Shown: one piece after another, positions 27,735 through 35,672 of the stretch
How positions within the stretch are numbered: position 1 is the first letter of the stretch
Layout of the letters: the number at the start of each line of letters is the position of its first letter
DNA from: UBA2287 sp964479665
GTDB taxonomy: Bacteria > Bacteroidota > Bacteroidia > Bacteroidales > Tenuifilaceae
DNA length: 64,000 nt
NCBI GenBank assembly: GCA_964479665.1
Contig: CAYZNN010000015.1
Span: 12,663 to 76,662, forward strand
Direction of reading: 5' to 3'
The notes under the pieces: model-generated
What the model was told of the DNA's origin: nothing
Databases searched by the model: none
Seen by the model: the letters and a program-made list of their open reading frames with translations, nothing else
Translations under genes and position numbers: made by a program

Positions 27735-27794
27735 TGGCTCTAGTTTGTCGGCTAAATTAGCAAATCGCAAACTTCTTACAACTTTAATAAACAA

Positions 27795-27830
27795 GAAAAA
27801 GGGGCTGACTTAATAAGCCAGCCCCTTCCC
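27795..27830 (-). terminator. Rho-independent terminator after the M6 protease gene
   Basis: On the minus strand AAGGGGCTGGCTTA pairs with TAAGTCAGCCCCTT with a single mismatch, followed by T-rich sequence. It separates the protease gene from the downstream FAD-oxidoreductase gene. Confidence 0.82.
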
Positions 27831-27852
27831 GGTTTTTGGGTTTGGGTTAAAG

Positions 27853-30800
27853 TTACATTTTTATAAAGCGTTTACTATGCAATTTATCGCCGTAGTTTAC
27901 TGAAATTATATAAACACCCTTAGCTAAATCGGTAACATCTACTTCCGATTCAGTGCCATTCAGAATAAATTGCTTAACCATTCGCCCCTGTATATTGAAT
28001 ATTTTTACCTGAATTTCGGAGTCTATTGAGTTTAAGCGAACATTCAGCCTGTCGGAAACTGGATTTGGATAAATGCTGAAATCGACATTTTCGCTCAAGG
28101 TATACTCGGTTGATAACGCAGGTGCATTCGATGACGATGTTATAGTAATTCTAATATTTGGGCGATAACTCGAAACTGTTCCATTGCCCGTTGGTGCTGA
28201 ATTATCGGCACGAATGTACATATGGCGTCCTGTAGAACTAGAATACCTAAACGAAGAGCCTGCGCTCGTTCCGGTTCCGGTTCCACCATAGTTGGTTTCA
28301 ACTAGTATAAGTAAATTATTCGATCCGCCAGTATAATTAAATGCAGTTGATAACACAAACTCTTTCCAAGTATTTGCAGTTGTTCCACTCATTGTACCAT
28401 TAAACACTAACGTTGCGCCTGAAATCATATTTGACCAAGTAGTGGCTGTTATTGTAGACGAGGTGGTTTGTTTAATGTAAATTTTTACGGGGAAACTGGT
28501 TGTTCTAGTAACTGTTGGGTACCAGGCAAGCTTTGTAATCGATCCGGTTTTGCCTATTTCGGCAGCAGTGTAAATTGATGCGCTGCGTTCAAATCCGTAG
28601 TAGCAATTTAACGGATAACCTTGCCTTGAAGTTCCTGTACCAACTGTAACGTCGGATGTTGTGCCTCCACTTGCAAGGGTTGTAAAGCTAACCTGCGAAC
28701 CGTACGAGGTTCCTGCCGAACTTGTTGCATAAGCACGAACATAGTAGGTTGTGCTTGCTGCTAAACCGCTCATGGTTGCGCTGAACGATCCGGTTCCCGA
28801 GCCGCTAACAACTTTGCTGTTCGCAATTGTTGGGTTAGTTGACGTGCTATAGCAAATACCACGTTCGGTTACAGATGCGCTTCCAGCCGAAGTTACATTA
28901 CCACCACTCACAGCTGAGTTAGCCGTAATGTTCGAAACCGCTGTAGTTGTAACGGTTGGTGGCGTGGCGGCCGACCCTGCTGTTAACGAAACATTATCAA
29001 CATACCAGTAATCAATTTGGTATAAATTGCCTTCAGCAACAAGAGCAAAGTAAGTGGTAGCCGAATTTAAGTTTGTAGTAATATTAACTGTAACTGTGGC
29101 TGCAGCAATGTTGGTGCTAGTTGTGGCAACCGACCACGAAGTGTTTGTCCAGTTGGTTTTGTCGTTCGATGTTTGAACCCTTAATGTTACACCAGTACCA
29201 TAAGCATCGAGCATATGGCGGAATGTCATGGTTACCTGACTCACTCCAACAGTGTTTACTGCGGGAGTAATTAAACGAGTAGTTCCAGGATTTAAGCTTT
29301 GGTAAGTACATTTCATCTCATAAGCACTACCTCCTGCATTGGCTGTGTTCGATACGCTCCAACGCTCGGTTATGCCTGTTCCTACGTTTTGGGTAGTCCA
29401 ACCCGTTGGCATAGTCGATGCGCTGAAAGTTTGCGATACTGGTAAAGGTAAACCACCCGAAGCTGCAGATGTTGTAAAGCTAACCTGCGAACCGTACGAG
29501 GTTCCTGCCGAACTTGTTGCATAAGCACGAACATAGTAGGTTGTGCTTGCTGCTAAACCGCTCATGGTTGCGCTGAACGATCCGGTTCCCGAGCCGCTAA
29601 CAACTTTGCTGTTCGCAATTGTTGGGTTAGTTGACGTGCTATAGCAAATACCACGTTCGGTTACAGATGCGCTTCCAGCCGAAGTTACATTACCACCACT
29701 CACAGCTGAGTTAGCCGTAATGTTCGAAACCGCTGTAGTTGTAACGGTTGGAGGGACTGGCGTTGAACCACCACCCATAAAGTTGAAGGTAACAACTTTA
29801 GTAGTTGCATTGCGCAAAATGTTGGTTATTGGTCTTGCCGTGTTTGCACCAGCCCACGATCTCATATTTGGGATTGAAGTATCGGAAAACTCGGTTTTTG
29901 TTCCCGAAGCGCCAGTCCATGCACACGAAGCAGCATCAACAGTTCCATAGGTCGAAGCCGTACTGGTTGGCTTGCCAACCGTTGCATTCTGCGCTACAGG
30001 GTACATGCGCTGCTGATGGGTGGCATTGACAGTATTGCTGCTGGCAGAAGTCATTACACCGCTATGTACATGGTAAATTACAAGCCCGCTTCCAGGAATA
30101 TAAGCATCGAACTTATGTTTTTCGCGATTCTCAATTAAATAGTACTCGCCAGAAGTTGCAGTATTTATTCGGTAAAAGCTCTTATTTTCTGCGGCGTTCA
30201 AAACAGAAACAGCCTGTGCAGTACTTAATGTTGTAGCGGTTGCCCAATTATAAAAATAAATTTTTGTAAAGGCGTTGTGGTGAGCAGGAGTTTTTCCGCT
30301 GTTGTTCCACGAACCGCTGGCCATCAAATCCCAAGTGCTAGTACCCGAATACTGACCTCCGGTTGAGTAGTTAGTATCGTAATAGTCGGGCGCACCAAGA
30401 ACATGGCCAAATTCGTGGCAAATAACGCCAATGGCGGTTAGCGTTGTTCCAGAACTTCCGCTTAACTCAGCAGAGCATGAGTATTTCGAAAGGGTTTTAC
30501 CATCGCGGGTAATTGTTGTAATATTCCAAGCGTGAGCCCAAATGCAATTGGCTCCGCCACCAGCTTCTTCGCCGTAGCCTGCATATATAATGTAAACGCC
30601 ATCAACGGCGCCATCGTTATCGTTATCGTAGTTTGCAAAGTTAGCAGTTGGGTCGGCTAGGTTAATGGCTTCGGTAACCAGCTCGCGAGGGCGAACATCG
30701 TTTCCATACGAATCATTTGCTCCGTAGTACGACATGTCTTGACTTGCGGTGTAGGGGCCAAAAACATCAACCGTAAGGTTGAATTGTCCCCACGAATTTT

Positions 30801-31353
30801 CAGCATAATAGTCTTTTACACTCCCTGTTGCACCGCCAGTTGTGTAACCAACCTGATTAAATAAATTGTTAAACTCTGCCTGAGTTTTTGTAAAAGCCTT
30901 ATCTTTAAACCCAATAAGAATACAAACTAACTTTCTGTTGCCAGTGGTAGGAAACGCCTTCGCGTTTTTATCCTTAATCTCCCAAATTTGCTCAATTACA
31001 TTCAATTGGCTCTGGCTATAAAAAAGCCCCTTTTCAATCTTATTTAAAAAATCATTCTCTGTGGCGCTTCTCTTTCCCTGAGAGCTAACAACAACTCCTG
31101 AATGAATAAGGTCTCCATTGCTATCCTTCATGGCATACTCGTAGTATCCATCATTTTTCGATAGAATGGTATAACCATCAGGGGTTTGTGCCCATTTTAC
31201 CTTTTCATCACCTTTCATCAGAATTGTAATAATCTCACCATTGGGTTGCTTATACTCAATGGGGAAAGGGTACGCAGGCACTGCCTTAATACTTGTTATT
31301 GCCAGAGCAGTAAAAATTACTGATAAAGCAAAAAGACTTAAAATTTTTTTCAT
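27853..31353 (-). CDS. Secreted M6 family metalloprotease with FN3-like repeats and T9SS sorting domain
   Basis: A 1,166-residue secreted protease. Signal peptide 1-28; propeptide-like region to about 140; M6 catalytic domain (about 140-530) with the zinc motif HEFGHVLGAPDYYD near 312 and Met-turn-like TWDLMASGSW. Two identical FN3-like segments (about 534-627 and 798-891) flank a MAM/cleaved-adhesin-like beta domain (about 640-790); another beta domain follows. The last 75 residues, with FSIYPNPVSDRLNV and KGVYIISVNYGDKLHSKRFIKM-like ending, are a type A T9SS sorting domain, so the protein should be exported through the outer membrane and cleaved at the surface. The ATG at 31353 starts a classic signal peptide; an upstream in-frame start adds 16 residues. 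Confidence 0.94.
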   Translation of the reverse strand: MKKILSLFALSVIFTALAITSIKAVPAYPFPIEYKQPNGEIITILMKGDEKVKWAQTPDGYTILSKNDGYYEYAMKDSNGDLIHSGVVVSSQGKRSATENDFLNKIEKGLFYSQSQLNVIEQIWEIKDKNAKAFPTTGNRKLVCILIGFKDKAFTKTQAEFNNLFNQVGYTTGGATGSVKDYYAENSWGQFNLTVDVFGPYTASQDMSYYGANDSYGNDVRPRELVTEAINLADPTANFANYDNDNDGAVDGVYIIYAGYGEEAGGGANCIWAHAWNITTITRDGKTLSKYSCSAELSGSSGTTLTAIGVICHEFGHVLGAPDYYDTNYSTGGQYSGTSTWDLMASGSWNNSGKTPAHHNAFTKIYFYNWATATTLSTAQAVSVLNAAENKSFYRINTATSGEYYLIENREKHKFDAYIPGSGLVIYHVHSGVMTSASSNTVNATHQQRMYPVAQNATVGKPTSTASTYGTVDAASCAWTGASGTKTEFSDTSIPNMRSWAGANTARPITNILRNATTKVVTFNFMGGGSTPVPPTVTTTAVSNITANSAVSGGNVTSAGSASVTERGICYSTSTNPTIANSKVVSGSGTGSFSATMSGLAASTTYYVRAYATSSAGTSYGSQVSFTTSAASGGLPLPVSQTFSASTMPTGWTTQNVGTGITERWSVSNTANAGGSAYEMKCTYQSLNPGTTRLITPAVNTVGVSQVTMTFRHMLDAYGTGVTLRVQTSNDKTNWTNTSWSVATTSTNIAAATVTVNITTNLNSATTYFALVAEGNLYQIDYWYVDNVSLTAGSAATPPTVTTTAVSNITANSAVSGGNVTSAGSASVTERGICYSTSTNPTIANSKVVSGSGTGSFSATMSGLAASTTYYVRAYATSSAGTSYGSQVSFTTLASGGTTSDVTVGTGTSRQGYPLNCYYGFERSASIYTAAEIGKTGSITKLAWYPTVTRTTSFPVKIYIKQTTSSTITATTWSNMISGATLVFNGTMSGTTANTWKEFVLSTAFNYTGGSNNLLILVETNYGGTGTGTSAGSSFRYSSSTGRHMYIRADNSAPTGNGTVSSYRPNIRITITSSSNAPALSTEYTLSENVDFSIYPNPVSDRLNVRLNSIDSEIQVKIFNIQGRMVKQFILNGTESEVDVTDLAKGVYIISVNYGDKLHSKRFIKM
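28679..28959 (-). repeat. Perfect 281-bp direct repeat, copy 1 (inside M6 protease gene)
   Basis: These 281 bases are identical, base for base by eye, to 29471-29751 at an offset of exactly 792. The copy encodes the second FN3-like segment of the protease. Confidence 0.95.
29471..29751 (-). repeat. Perfect 281-bp direct repeat, copy 2 (inside M6 protease gene)
   Basis: This copy encodes the first FN3-like segment. The offset of 792 is a multiple of three, so the reading frame is preserved between copies. Confidence 0.95.
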
Positions 31354-31532
31354 AGGCTTTGGTTGTTTGGTTTGGTAATAGGGTAATTTTACGTAGCGCA
31401 AATTATGGGTTTAGATAAATCGTGTCAATTCATTATTTTATTTTTTTGTAAATTGAATGTTATTTAGAATCATTATTTCTTTATTAGCCTGTATAACATT
31501 TACTTAACCATTTAAACAGTTGTTATGTTTCT

Positions 31533-31540
31533 TAAATTTG
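31533..31540 (+). promoter_or_regulatory. Candidate -7 promoter for the C1 peptidase
   Basis: TAAATTTG matches TAnnTTTG about 100 bp upstream of the peptidase ATG. The roughly 290-bp gap between the divergent protease genes holds this element and otherwise AT-rich sequence in which I see no gene. Confidence 0.4.
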
Positions 31541-31642
31541 TAGTAATATATAGAATTTATCTGTATTTTCTTTTTAAACTAAAGGAACAAAAAATACTCT
31601 AAATCAAGATTTCATAAAATTTAAACCTTAAACAATTTGAAA

Positions 31643-32836
31643 ATGAAACGAACATACCCTGCTATTGTACTCGCAATACTCATTGCGCAAGCAATAAATG
31701 TTTTTTCTCAAACCGACAGTATAGTTGGTTACAAATTCATCGACATAAAAGAGGTTAAATACACACCTGTTAAGAACCAAAGCAGGTCGGGTACATGTTG
31801 GAGTTTTTCGGGCTTAGCTTTTTTTGAGTCCGAACTATTGAGAATGGGAAAACCGGAGTTCGACCTTTCAGAAATGTTTATTGTTCGAAACGCATACTCC
31901 GAAAAGGCATTGAAGTATGTCCGGTTCCAAGGTAAATTGAACTTTGCCGGAGGAGGCTCCTTCTACGACGTGGTTGAGGCCATCAGAAAATATGGTATTG
32001 TTCCTGAGCAGGCGTATACAGGGTTAAATTATGGTGAAGACATCCACGTACATGGTGAATTCGATGCTGTAACCCGAGCATATGTTGATGCTGTTATAAA
32101 AAATTCAAACCGAAAACTTTCTACTTCATGGTTTAAAGGTTTTATTGGCATACTCGATGCTTATATGGGTACTGCTCCTCAAAACTTTACACATCAGGAC
32201 AAAAGTTACACACCCCAAACCTTTTTCAACTTTCTAGGCATAAATCTCGATGATTACGTGTATGTTACTTCATTCACTCATCATCCCTTTTACAGAAAAT
32301 TCATCCTTGAGGTTCCAGACAACTGGGCATTTGGCGATATGTACAACGTACCCCTCGATGAGTTCATGCAGATTTTCGACAATGCAATAAATAATGGATA
32401 TTCTGTTGCCTGGGCAAGCGATGTGAGCGAAAAAGGGTTTGCATACAAGCATGGTATTGCAGTTGTACCCGAGGCTAATTGGGTAGAAATGAACGATTCG
32501 GAGAAAGCCAAGTGGACCGAACTTTCGCAAAAAGAAAAAGATGAGATGCTTTACAAATTTGATAAACCCGGCAAAGAAAAGGTAATAACCCAAGAAATTA
32601 GACAAGTTGCTTTCGATAACTACACCACAACCGACGATCACGGTATGCTAATAGTTGGAATTGCTCAGGATCAGAACGGCAATAAGTACTATAAGGTTAA
32701 AAATAGTTGGGGCACCAACGATAAATACAAAGGGTTTTTCTATGCCTCAGAGCCTTTTGTTAGGTACAAAACCTTATCCATTCTGGTTCATAAAAATGCT
32801 ATTCCAAAACCAATTGCTAAGAAAATTGGATTGTAA
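31643..32836 (+). CDS. Exported C1 family cysteine peptidase (aminopeptidase C / bleomycin hydrolase-like)
   Basis: A 397-residue papain-fold peptidase with a signal peptide (about 1-22, NVFSQ). Catalytic residues are visible: Gln46 in PVKNQSRSGTCW, nucleophile Cys52, His333 in DDHGMLIVG and Asn354 in KNSWGTND. The overall length and these blocks match the PepC/bleomycin hydrolase family, but most members are cytoplasmic hexamers, while this one is exported, as is common in Bacteroidales. The ATG at 31643 is used; a TTG six bases upstream is the only other option. It is divergent from the secreted M6 protease, giving a small proteolysis locus. Confidence 0.92.
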   Translation: MKRTYPAIVLAILIAQAINVFSQTDSIVGYKFIDIKEVKYTPVKNQSRSGTCWSFSGLAFFESELLRMGKPEFDLSEMFIVRNAYSEKALKYVRFQGKLNFAGGGSFYDVVEAIRKYGIVPEQAYTGLNYGEDIHVHGEFDAVTRAYVDAVIKNSNRKLSTSWFKGFIGILDAYMGTAPQNFTHQDKSYTPQTFFNFLGINLDDYVYVTSFTHHPFYRKFILEVPDNWAFGDMYNVPLDEFMQIFDNAINNGYSVAWASDVSEKGFAYKHGIAVVPEANWVEMNDSEKAKWTELSQKEKDEMLYKFDKPGKEKVITQEIRQVAFDNYTTTDDHGMLIVGIAQDQNGNKYYKVKNSWGTNDKYKGFFYASEPFVRYKTLSILVHKNAIPKPIAKKIGL

Positions 32837-32840
32837 ACAT

Positions 32841-32920
32841 TTCAACAGGGTGTTGAAAAATTGATGTTCACAAAATCATTTCATAGAAACTTTTTCAATA
32901 TTTAAACGTTCAACACCCTG
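32841..32920. repeat. Inverted repeat after the C1 peptidase gene
   Basis: TTCAACA-GGG-TGTTGAA (32841-32857) is a hairpin, and CAGGGTGTTGAA (32846-32857) is also the reverse complement of TTCAACACCCTG at 32909-32920. Either structure could act as a weak terminator or processing site; no strong T-run follows. Confidence 0.5.
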
Positions 32921-32940
32921 TATTTCTTTACTCAATAACT

Positions 32941-33321
32941 ATGTATCATTACGATAGAATTCATATTAAGGGCACTTCTAAAACTCCCGAAATTGACTTC
33001 AAGCCTGGAATGATTAGTATTTCAGGCAGGTCAATACCGGAAGATACCATTGCTTTCTACAAACCTATTCTTGGTTGGGTTGAGAATTATGTATCAAGGC
33101 CCGAAGCAACTACCGAAGTCAACTTTAAGATTGAGTACATAAATAGTGGTTCGAATCGATTCCTTTATTCAATACTTAAGTTGCTTGAGGATTCCTATTC
33201 TAATGGTAATGGCCTGGTTGTAAACTGGTTCTACGAAGATGATGACGATATTATCAAAAGCCTTGGATACGACTTTAAATCCCTTTTTAAAATACCCATT
33301 AACTTAGTTGAATTAAATTAA
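32941..33321 (+). CDS. SiaC-like (DUF1987) regulatory phosphoprotein
   Basis: A 126-residue protein of the DUF1987/SiaC family: GTSKTPEIDFKPGMISISGRSIPED near the N-terminus (with the conserved Thr/Ser site region), LGWVENYV, NFKIEYINSGSNRFLYSILKLLE and a Trp-Phe-Tyr-Glu-Asp-Asp acid patch. In Pseudomonas SiaC is phosphorylated by SiaB and dephosphorylated by the PP2C phosphatase SiaA to control a diguanylate cyclase. No SiaB, SiaA or cyclase is adjacent; the only PP2C phosphatase in the window is at 18773-21241. Six bases separate it from the rubredoxin gene. Confidence 0.85.
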   Translation: MYHYDRIHIKGTSKTPEIDFKPGMISISGRSIPEDTIAFYKPILGWVENYVSRPEATTEVNFKIEYINSGSNRFLYSILKLLEDSYSNGNGLVVNWFYEDDDDIIKSLGYDFKSLFKIPINLVELN

Positions 33322-33327
33322 TTGAAC

Positions 33328-33483
33328 ATGCATAGATGTAAAGTTTGCGGCTACATTTACGATAGCCAAAATGGAGACCCCTCGCAACAAATTGAGCCAG
33401 GAACTGAATTCAACGACTTACCCTCAACTTGGCGATGCCCTGTTTGTGGGGTTTCTACTGACGATTTTATTGAAGTAGAATAA
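33328..33483 (+). CDS. Rubredoxin
   Basis: A 51-residue rubredoxin. The iron is bound by four cysteines in two CxxCG loops: CKVCGYIYD at the N-terminus (Cys4, Cys7) and CPVCG near the C-terminus (Cys37, Cys40), with the usual acidic middle and FNDLPSTWRCP segment. Rubredoxins pass single electrons to superoxide reductases, peroxidases or oxidases in anaerobes. It begins six bases after the SiaC-like gene, so the two are probably co-transcribed. The OsmC gene follows with its own promoter element. The gene is short and easily missed, but the match is unambiguous. Confidence 0.95.
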   Translation: MHRCKVCGYIYDSQNGDPSQQIEPGTEFNDLPSTWRCPVCGVSTDDFIEVE

Positions 33484-33521
33484 TTTTTTCGAATTCATAT
33501 ATACATATCTACATGTGTTTA

Positions 33522-33529
33522 TATATTTG
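33522..33529 (+). promoter_or_regulatory. Candidate -7 promoter for the OsmC gene
   Basis: TATATTTG followed by C, 36 bp before the OsmC ATG, is an exact TAnnTTTG match. No clear -33 TTTG is seen. Confidence 0.5.
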
Positions 33530-33565
33530 CATTTTATTTCAAATCAAATAAACTAATCATAAATT

Positions 33566-33955
33566 ATGGAATTTCAAGTTACATTTCAGGGCAATAAACA
33601 AATTCTTGCTCACATTGGAGATCACACAATTCTAACCGATCAGCCTATACAGGCTGGTGGTAACAACCAGGGCCCTTCACCCTTTTCGCTATTTTTAGCA
33701 TCCATAGGTACTTGCGCAGGTATTTATGTGAAATCGTTTTGCGATCAGCGAGGGATTAATTCCGAAAGAATTACAATTATTCAACGTCATTCCTTCAATC
33801 AAATGAATCACATGATTGAAAATATTGAACTGGAAGTAAAACTTCCAACGGATTTTCCAGAAAAGTACAAAGAAGCCCTAATAAAGGTTGCAGATCAGTG
33901 CGCTGTAAAAAAGCATCTACATACTCCTCCATCCATTCGAGTTTTTACATCTTAA
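33566..33955 (+). CDS. OsmC family peroxiredoxin-like protein
   Basis: A 129-residue OsmC/Ohr-fold protein. The paired redox cysteines expected for the family are Cys50 (SIGTCAGIYV) and Cys112 (DQCAVKKHL). OsmC-type proteins reduce organic hydroperoxides or act as general thiol proteins; the Ala-Val after Cys112 instead of Pro-Val places it in the YhfA-like branch, whose substrate is unknown. It is intact, has its own promoter and terminator, and lies beside rubredoxin. Confidence 0.9.
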   Translation: MEFQVTFQGNKQILAHIGDHTILTDQPIQAGGNNQGPSPFSLFLASIGTCAGIYVKSFCDQRGINSERITIIQRHSFNQMNHMIENIELEVKLPTDFPEKYKEALIKVADQCAVKKHLHTPPSIRVFTS

Positions 33956-33975
33956 TTTCTGTAACAGCATTTAAG

Positions 33976-34005
33976 AGCGGACCCAAACAAAGGGCCGCTT
34001 TTTTT
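33976..34005 (+). terminator. Rho-independent terminator after OsmC
   Basis: AGCGGACCC pairs with GGGCCGCT (one mismatch) around a seven-base loop and is followed by seven T. Confidence 0.85.
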
Positions 34006-34030
34006 GTTATATTCGAGCAAACAAAATATT

Positions 34031-34801
34031 ATGAGAACTACCCTTAAAATAATAATATTCAACCTACTAACAGTATCTATCCTGCTTTCTTCCTGCGCTG
34101 CAAACCCAGACCATACGCAATCAATACCTTGCAGACTTTACGAGGGTTATAAACTTGGGAAAATGGACAAATGGGTTAGGGTAATGGACGAGTTGGAAAA
34201 GCAATTAAAACAAAATAAAAAAACGAAAACTTTATTGCTTCTGACACAAACGCAATATGGTTATATAGGTTATCTTATTGGAGCTAACAAAAGTAGCGAT
34301 GCCAAACAATACATTTCGAGAGCAGAAAAAAACGTAGAATTACTCTTAACCAAACAACCCAATTTAGCCGATGTTATAGCCATTAAAGCTTCGCTAATGG
34401 CATATAGTATCGCTCTGAATCCCTTTAAGGCACCTTTCGTAGGTCCAAGGAGCATGGCACTGGTTAACGAAGCACTAGCAAATAACCCCCAATCGTTCCA
34501 AGCCAATATTGAAAAGGGCAATTCGTTGCACTATGCTCCGACCATGTTTGGGGGTAATCCCAAAGAAGCAGTAAAATACTATAAAAGGGCCATTGAAATC
34601 TTTGAAAAAAATGGGACTCCTTCAGCTACTTGCTCATGGCAGCACTTGAACGCCCTTACTCAGCTGGCCCTTGCATACGAAAAATCGAATTCCAATGCCC
34701 TTGCAGATGCTACATACCGGCAAATCCTATTAGTTGCGCCCGATTTTAAATGGGTTAAGGAGGAACTTTACCCTAAGTTTCGTATGAAAATGGTTAAATA
34801 A
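34031..34801 (+). CDS. TPR lipoprotein (TatT-like)
   Basis: A 256-residue lipoprotein. The N-terminal signal ends in a lipobox (LSSC, Cys22), so it should be anchored to a membrane by lipid. The mature part is helical with TPR-like repeats, including NPKEAVKYYKRAIEI and ALADATYRQILLVAPDF, and a GGNP segment reminiscent of TRAP-associated TatT proteins; no transporter genes are nearby, so this is only a resemblance. The ATG at 34031 is chosen because it starts the signal peptide directly; an upstream in-frame ATG would put a nine-residue polar extension before it. Confidence 0.8.
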   Translation: MRTTLKIIIFNLLTVSILLSSCAANPDHTQSIPCRLYEGYKLGKMDKWVRVMDELEKQLKQNKKTKTLLLLTQTQYGYIGYLIGANKSSDAKQYISRAEKNVELLLTKQPNLADVIAIKASLMAYSIALNPFKAPFVGPRSMALVNEALANNPQSFQANIEKGNSLHYAPTMFGGNPKEAVKYYKRAIEIFEKNGTPSATCSWQHLNALTQLALAYEKSNSNALADATYRQILLVAPDFKWVKEELYPKFRMKMVK

Positions 34802-34845
34802 TTCAAATGTTAACAACTTGAATTCGCTGTAATAACCAATTTTTC

Positions 34846-34853
34846 TATTTTTG
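34846..34853 (+). promoter_or_regulatory. Candidate -7 promoter for the YgjV-like gene
   Basis: TATTTTTG followed by C, 22 bp before the ATG, matches TAnnTTTG; a TTG lies 25 bp further upstream. Confidence 0.5.
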
Positions 34854-34875
34854 CACCTTAAATTTTTAAAAAATA

Positions 34876-35505
34876 ATGGGAATAAGTCTTTTGGAATGGT
34901 TTGGCTACATAGCCTCTGTAATAGTTGCAATTTCACTGGTAATGGGAACCATTGTAAAATTGAGAATTTATAATTTGGTTGGATCAACTCTTTTTTCGGT
35001 ATACGGGTTCTTAATTGGTGCGCTACCCGTTGGTGTTCTAAATGGGTTCATTGCTCTGGTTAACATTTACTACCTTTACCGTATTTATCACCGAAAGGAG
35101 TACTTTAGGGTACTACCTCTTTCGCTTCCTAGCCCATACCTTATTGCTTTTGTCGATTTTTATAAAACTGAAATTCAAAAGTACTTCCCAAGTTTTAATC
35201 AAGTGCCCGAAAATGCTCAGGTTAACTTTGCCGTTCTTCGAAATATGGCTGTAGCTTCGGTTTTTGTTGGTAAAGACCTAGGTGGTGGTATTTGCGAAGT
35301 TCTAATGGATTATGCCATACCCGAATACCGCGATTTAAAACCTGGCAAATACATTTATGTGGAAGATACTTCTTTCTTTAAAAACCGTGGTTTTTCTAAA
35401 TTGGTATGCAAGAATTTCAGCCCCGAGCATTTGAAATACCTTATTAAGCTAGGTTTTACACCCGAAGTAATAAACGGAGAAAATTATTACTCAAAAAGTT
35501 TTTAA
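34876..35505 (+). CDS. YgjV-like inner-membrane protein with GNAT-like C-terminal part
   Basis: A 209-residue protein. The first 75 residues hold about three hydrophobic helices (WFGYIASVIVAISLVMG, LVGSTLFSVYGFLIGALPVG) as in the YgjV family. The C-terminal part (about 105-205) is soluble and has a VLRNMAVASVFVG and KNRGFSKLVCKNF pattern reminiscent of a GNAT N-acetyltransferase, but the acetyl-CoA loop is not convincing. Function is unknown. It is monocistronic and ends before a bidirectional terminator shared with dnaA. Confidence 0.8.
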   Translation: MGISLLEWFGYIASVIVAISLVMGTIVKLRIYNLVGSTLFSVYGFLIGALPVGVLNGFIALVNIYYLYRIYHRKEYFRVLPLSLPSPYLIAFVDFYKTEIQKYFPSFNQVPENAQVNFAVLRNMAVASVFVGKDLGGGICEVLMDYAIPEYRDLKPGKYIYVEDTSFFKNRGFSKLVCKNFSPEHLKYLIKLGFTPEVINGENYYSKSF

Positions 35506-35619
35506 TTCTTAAATCATCTCTTGAATTCTTACAGTACTTTACCCACTTTTTATACTGTTGTAGAAACAAATAACCGATTTTATTGATGGTATAGACCAAT
35601 ACTTGGCGTGTGGAGCAAT

Positions 35620-35652
35620 AAAAAAGCCTTTGATTTCTCAAAGGCTTTTTTC
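35620..35652. terminator. Bidirectional terminator between the YgjV-like gene and dnaA
   Basis: AAAAAAGCCTTTGA pairs with TCAAAGGCTTTTTT around a four-base loop; it works in both directions for the two convergent genes. Confidence 0.9.
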
Positions 35653-35672
35653 ATTATAAGTTATAAGTCGAA

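Noticed and set aside
28679..29751. CRISPR-like or tandem array
   Set aside because: Only two copies of a long coding repeat in frame; no short regular repeat-spacer pattern.
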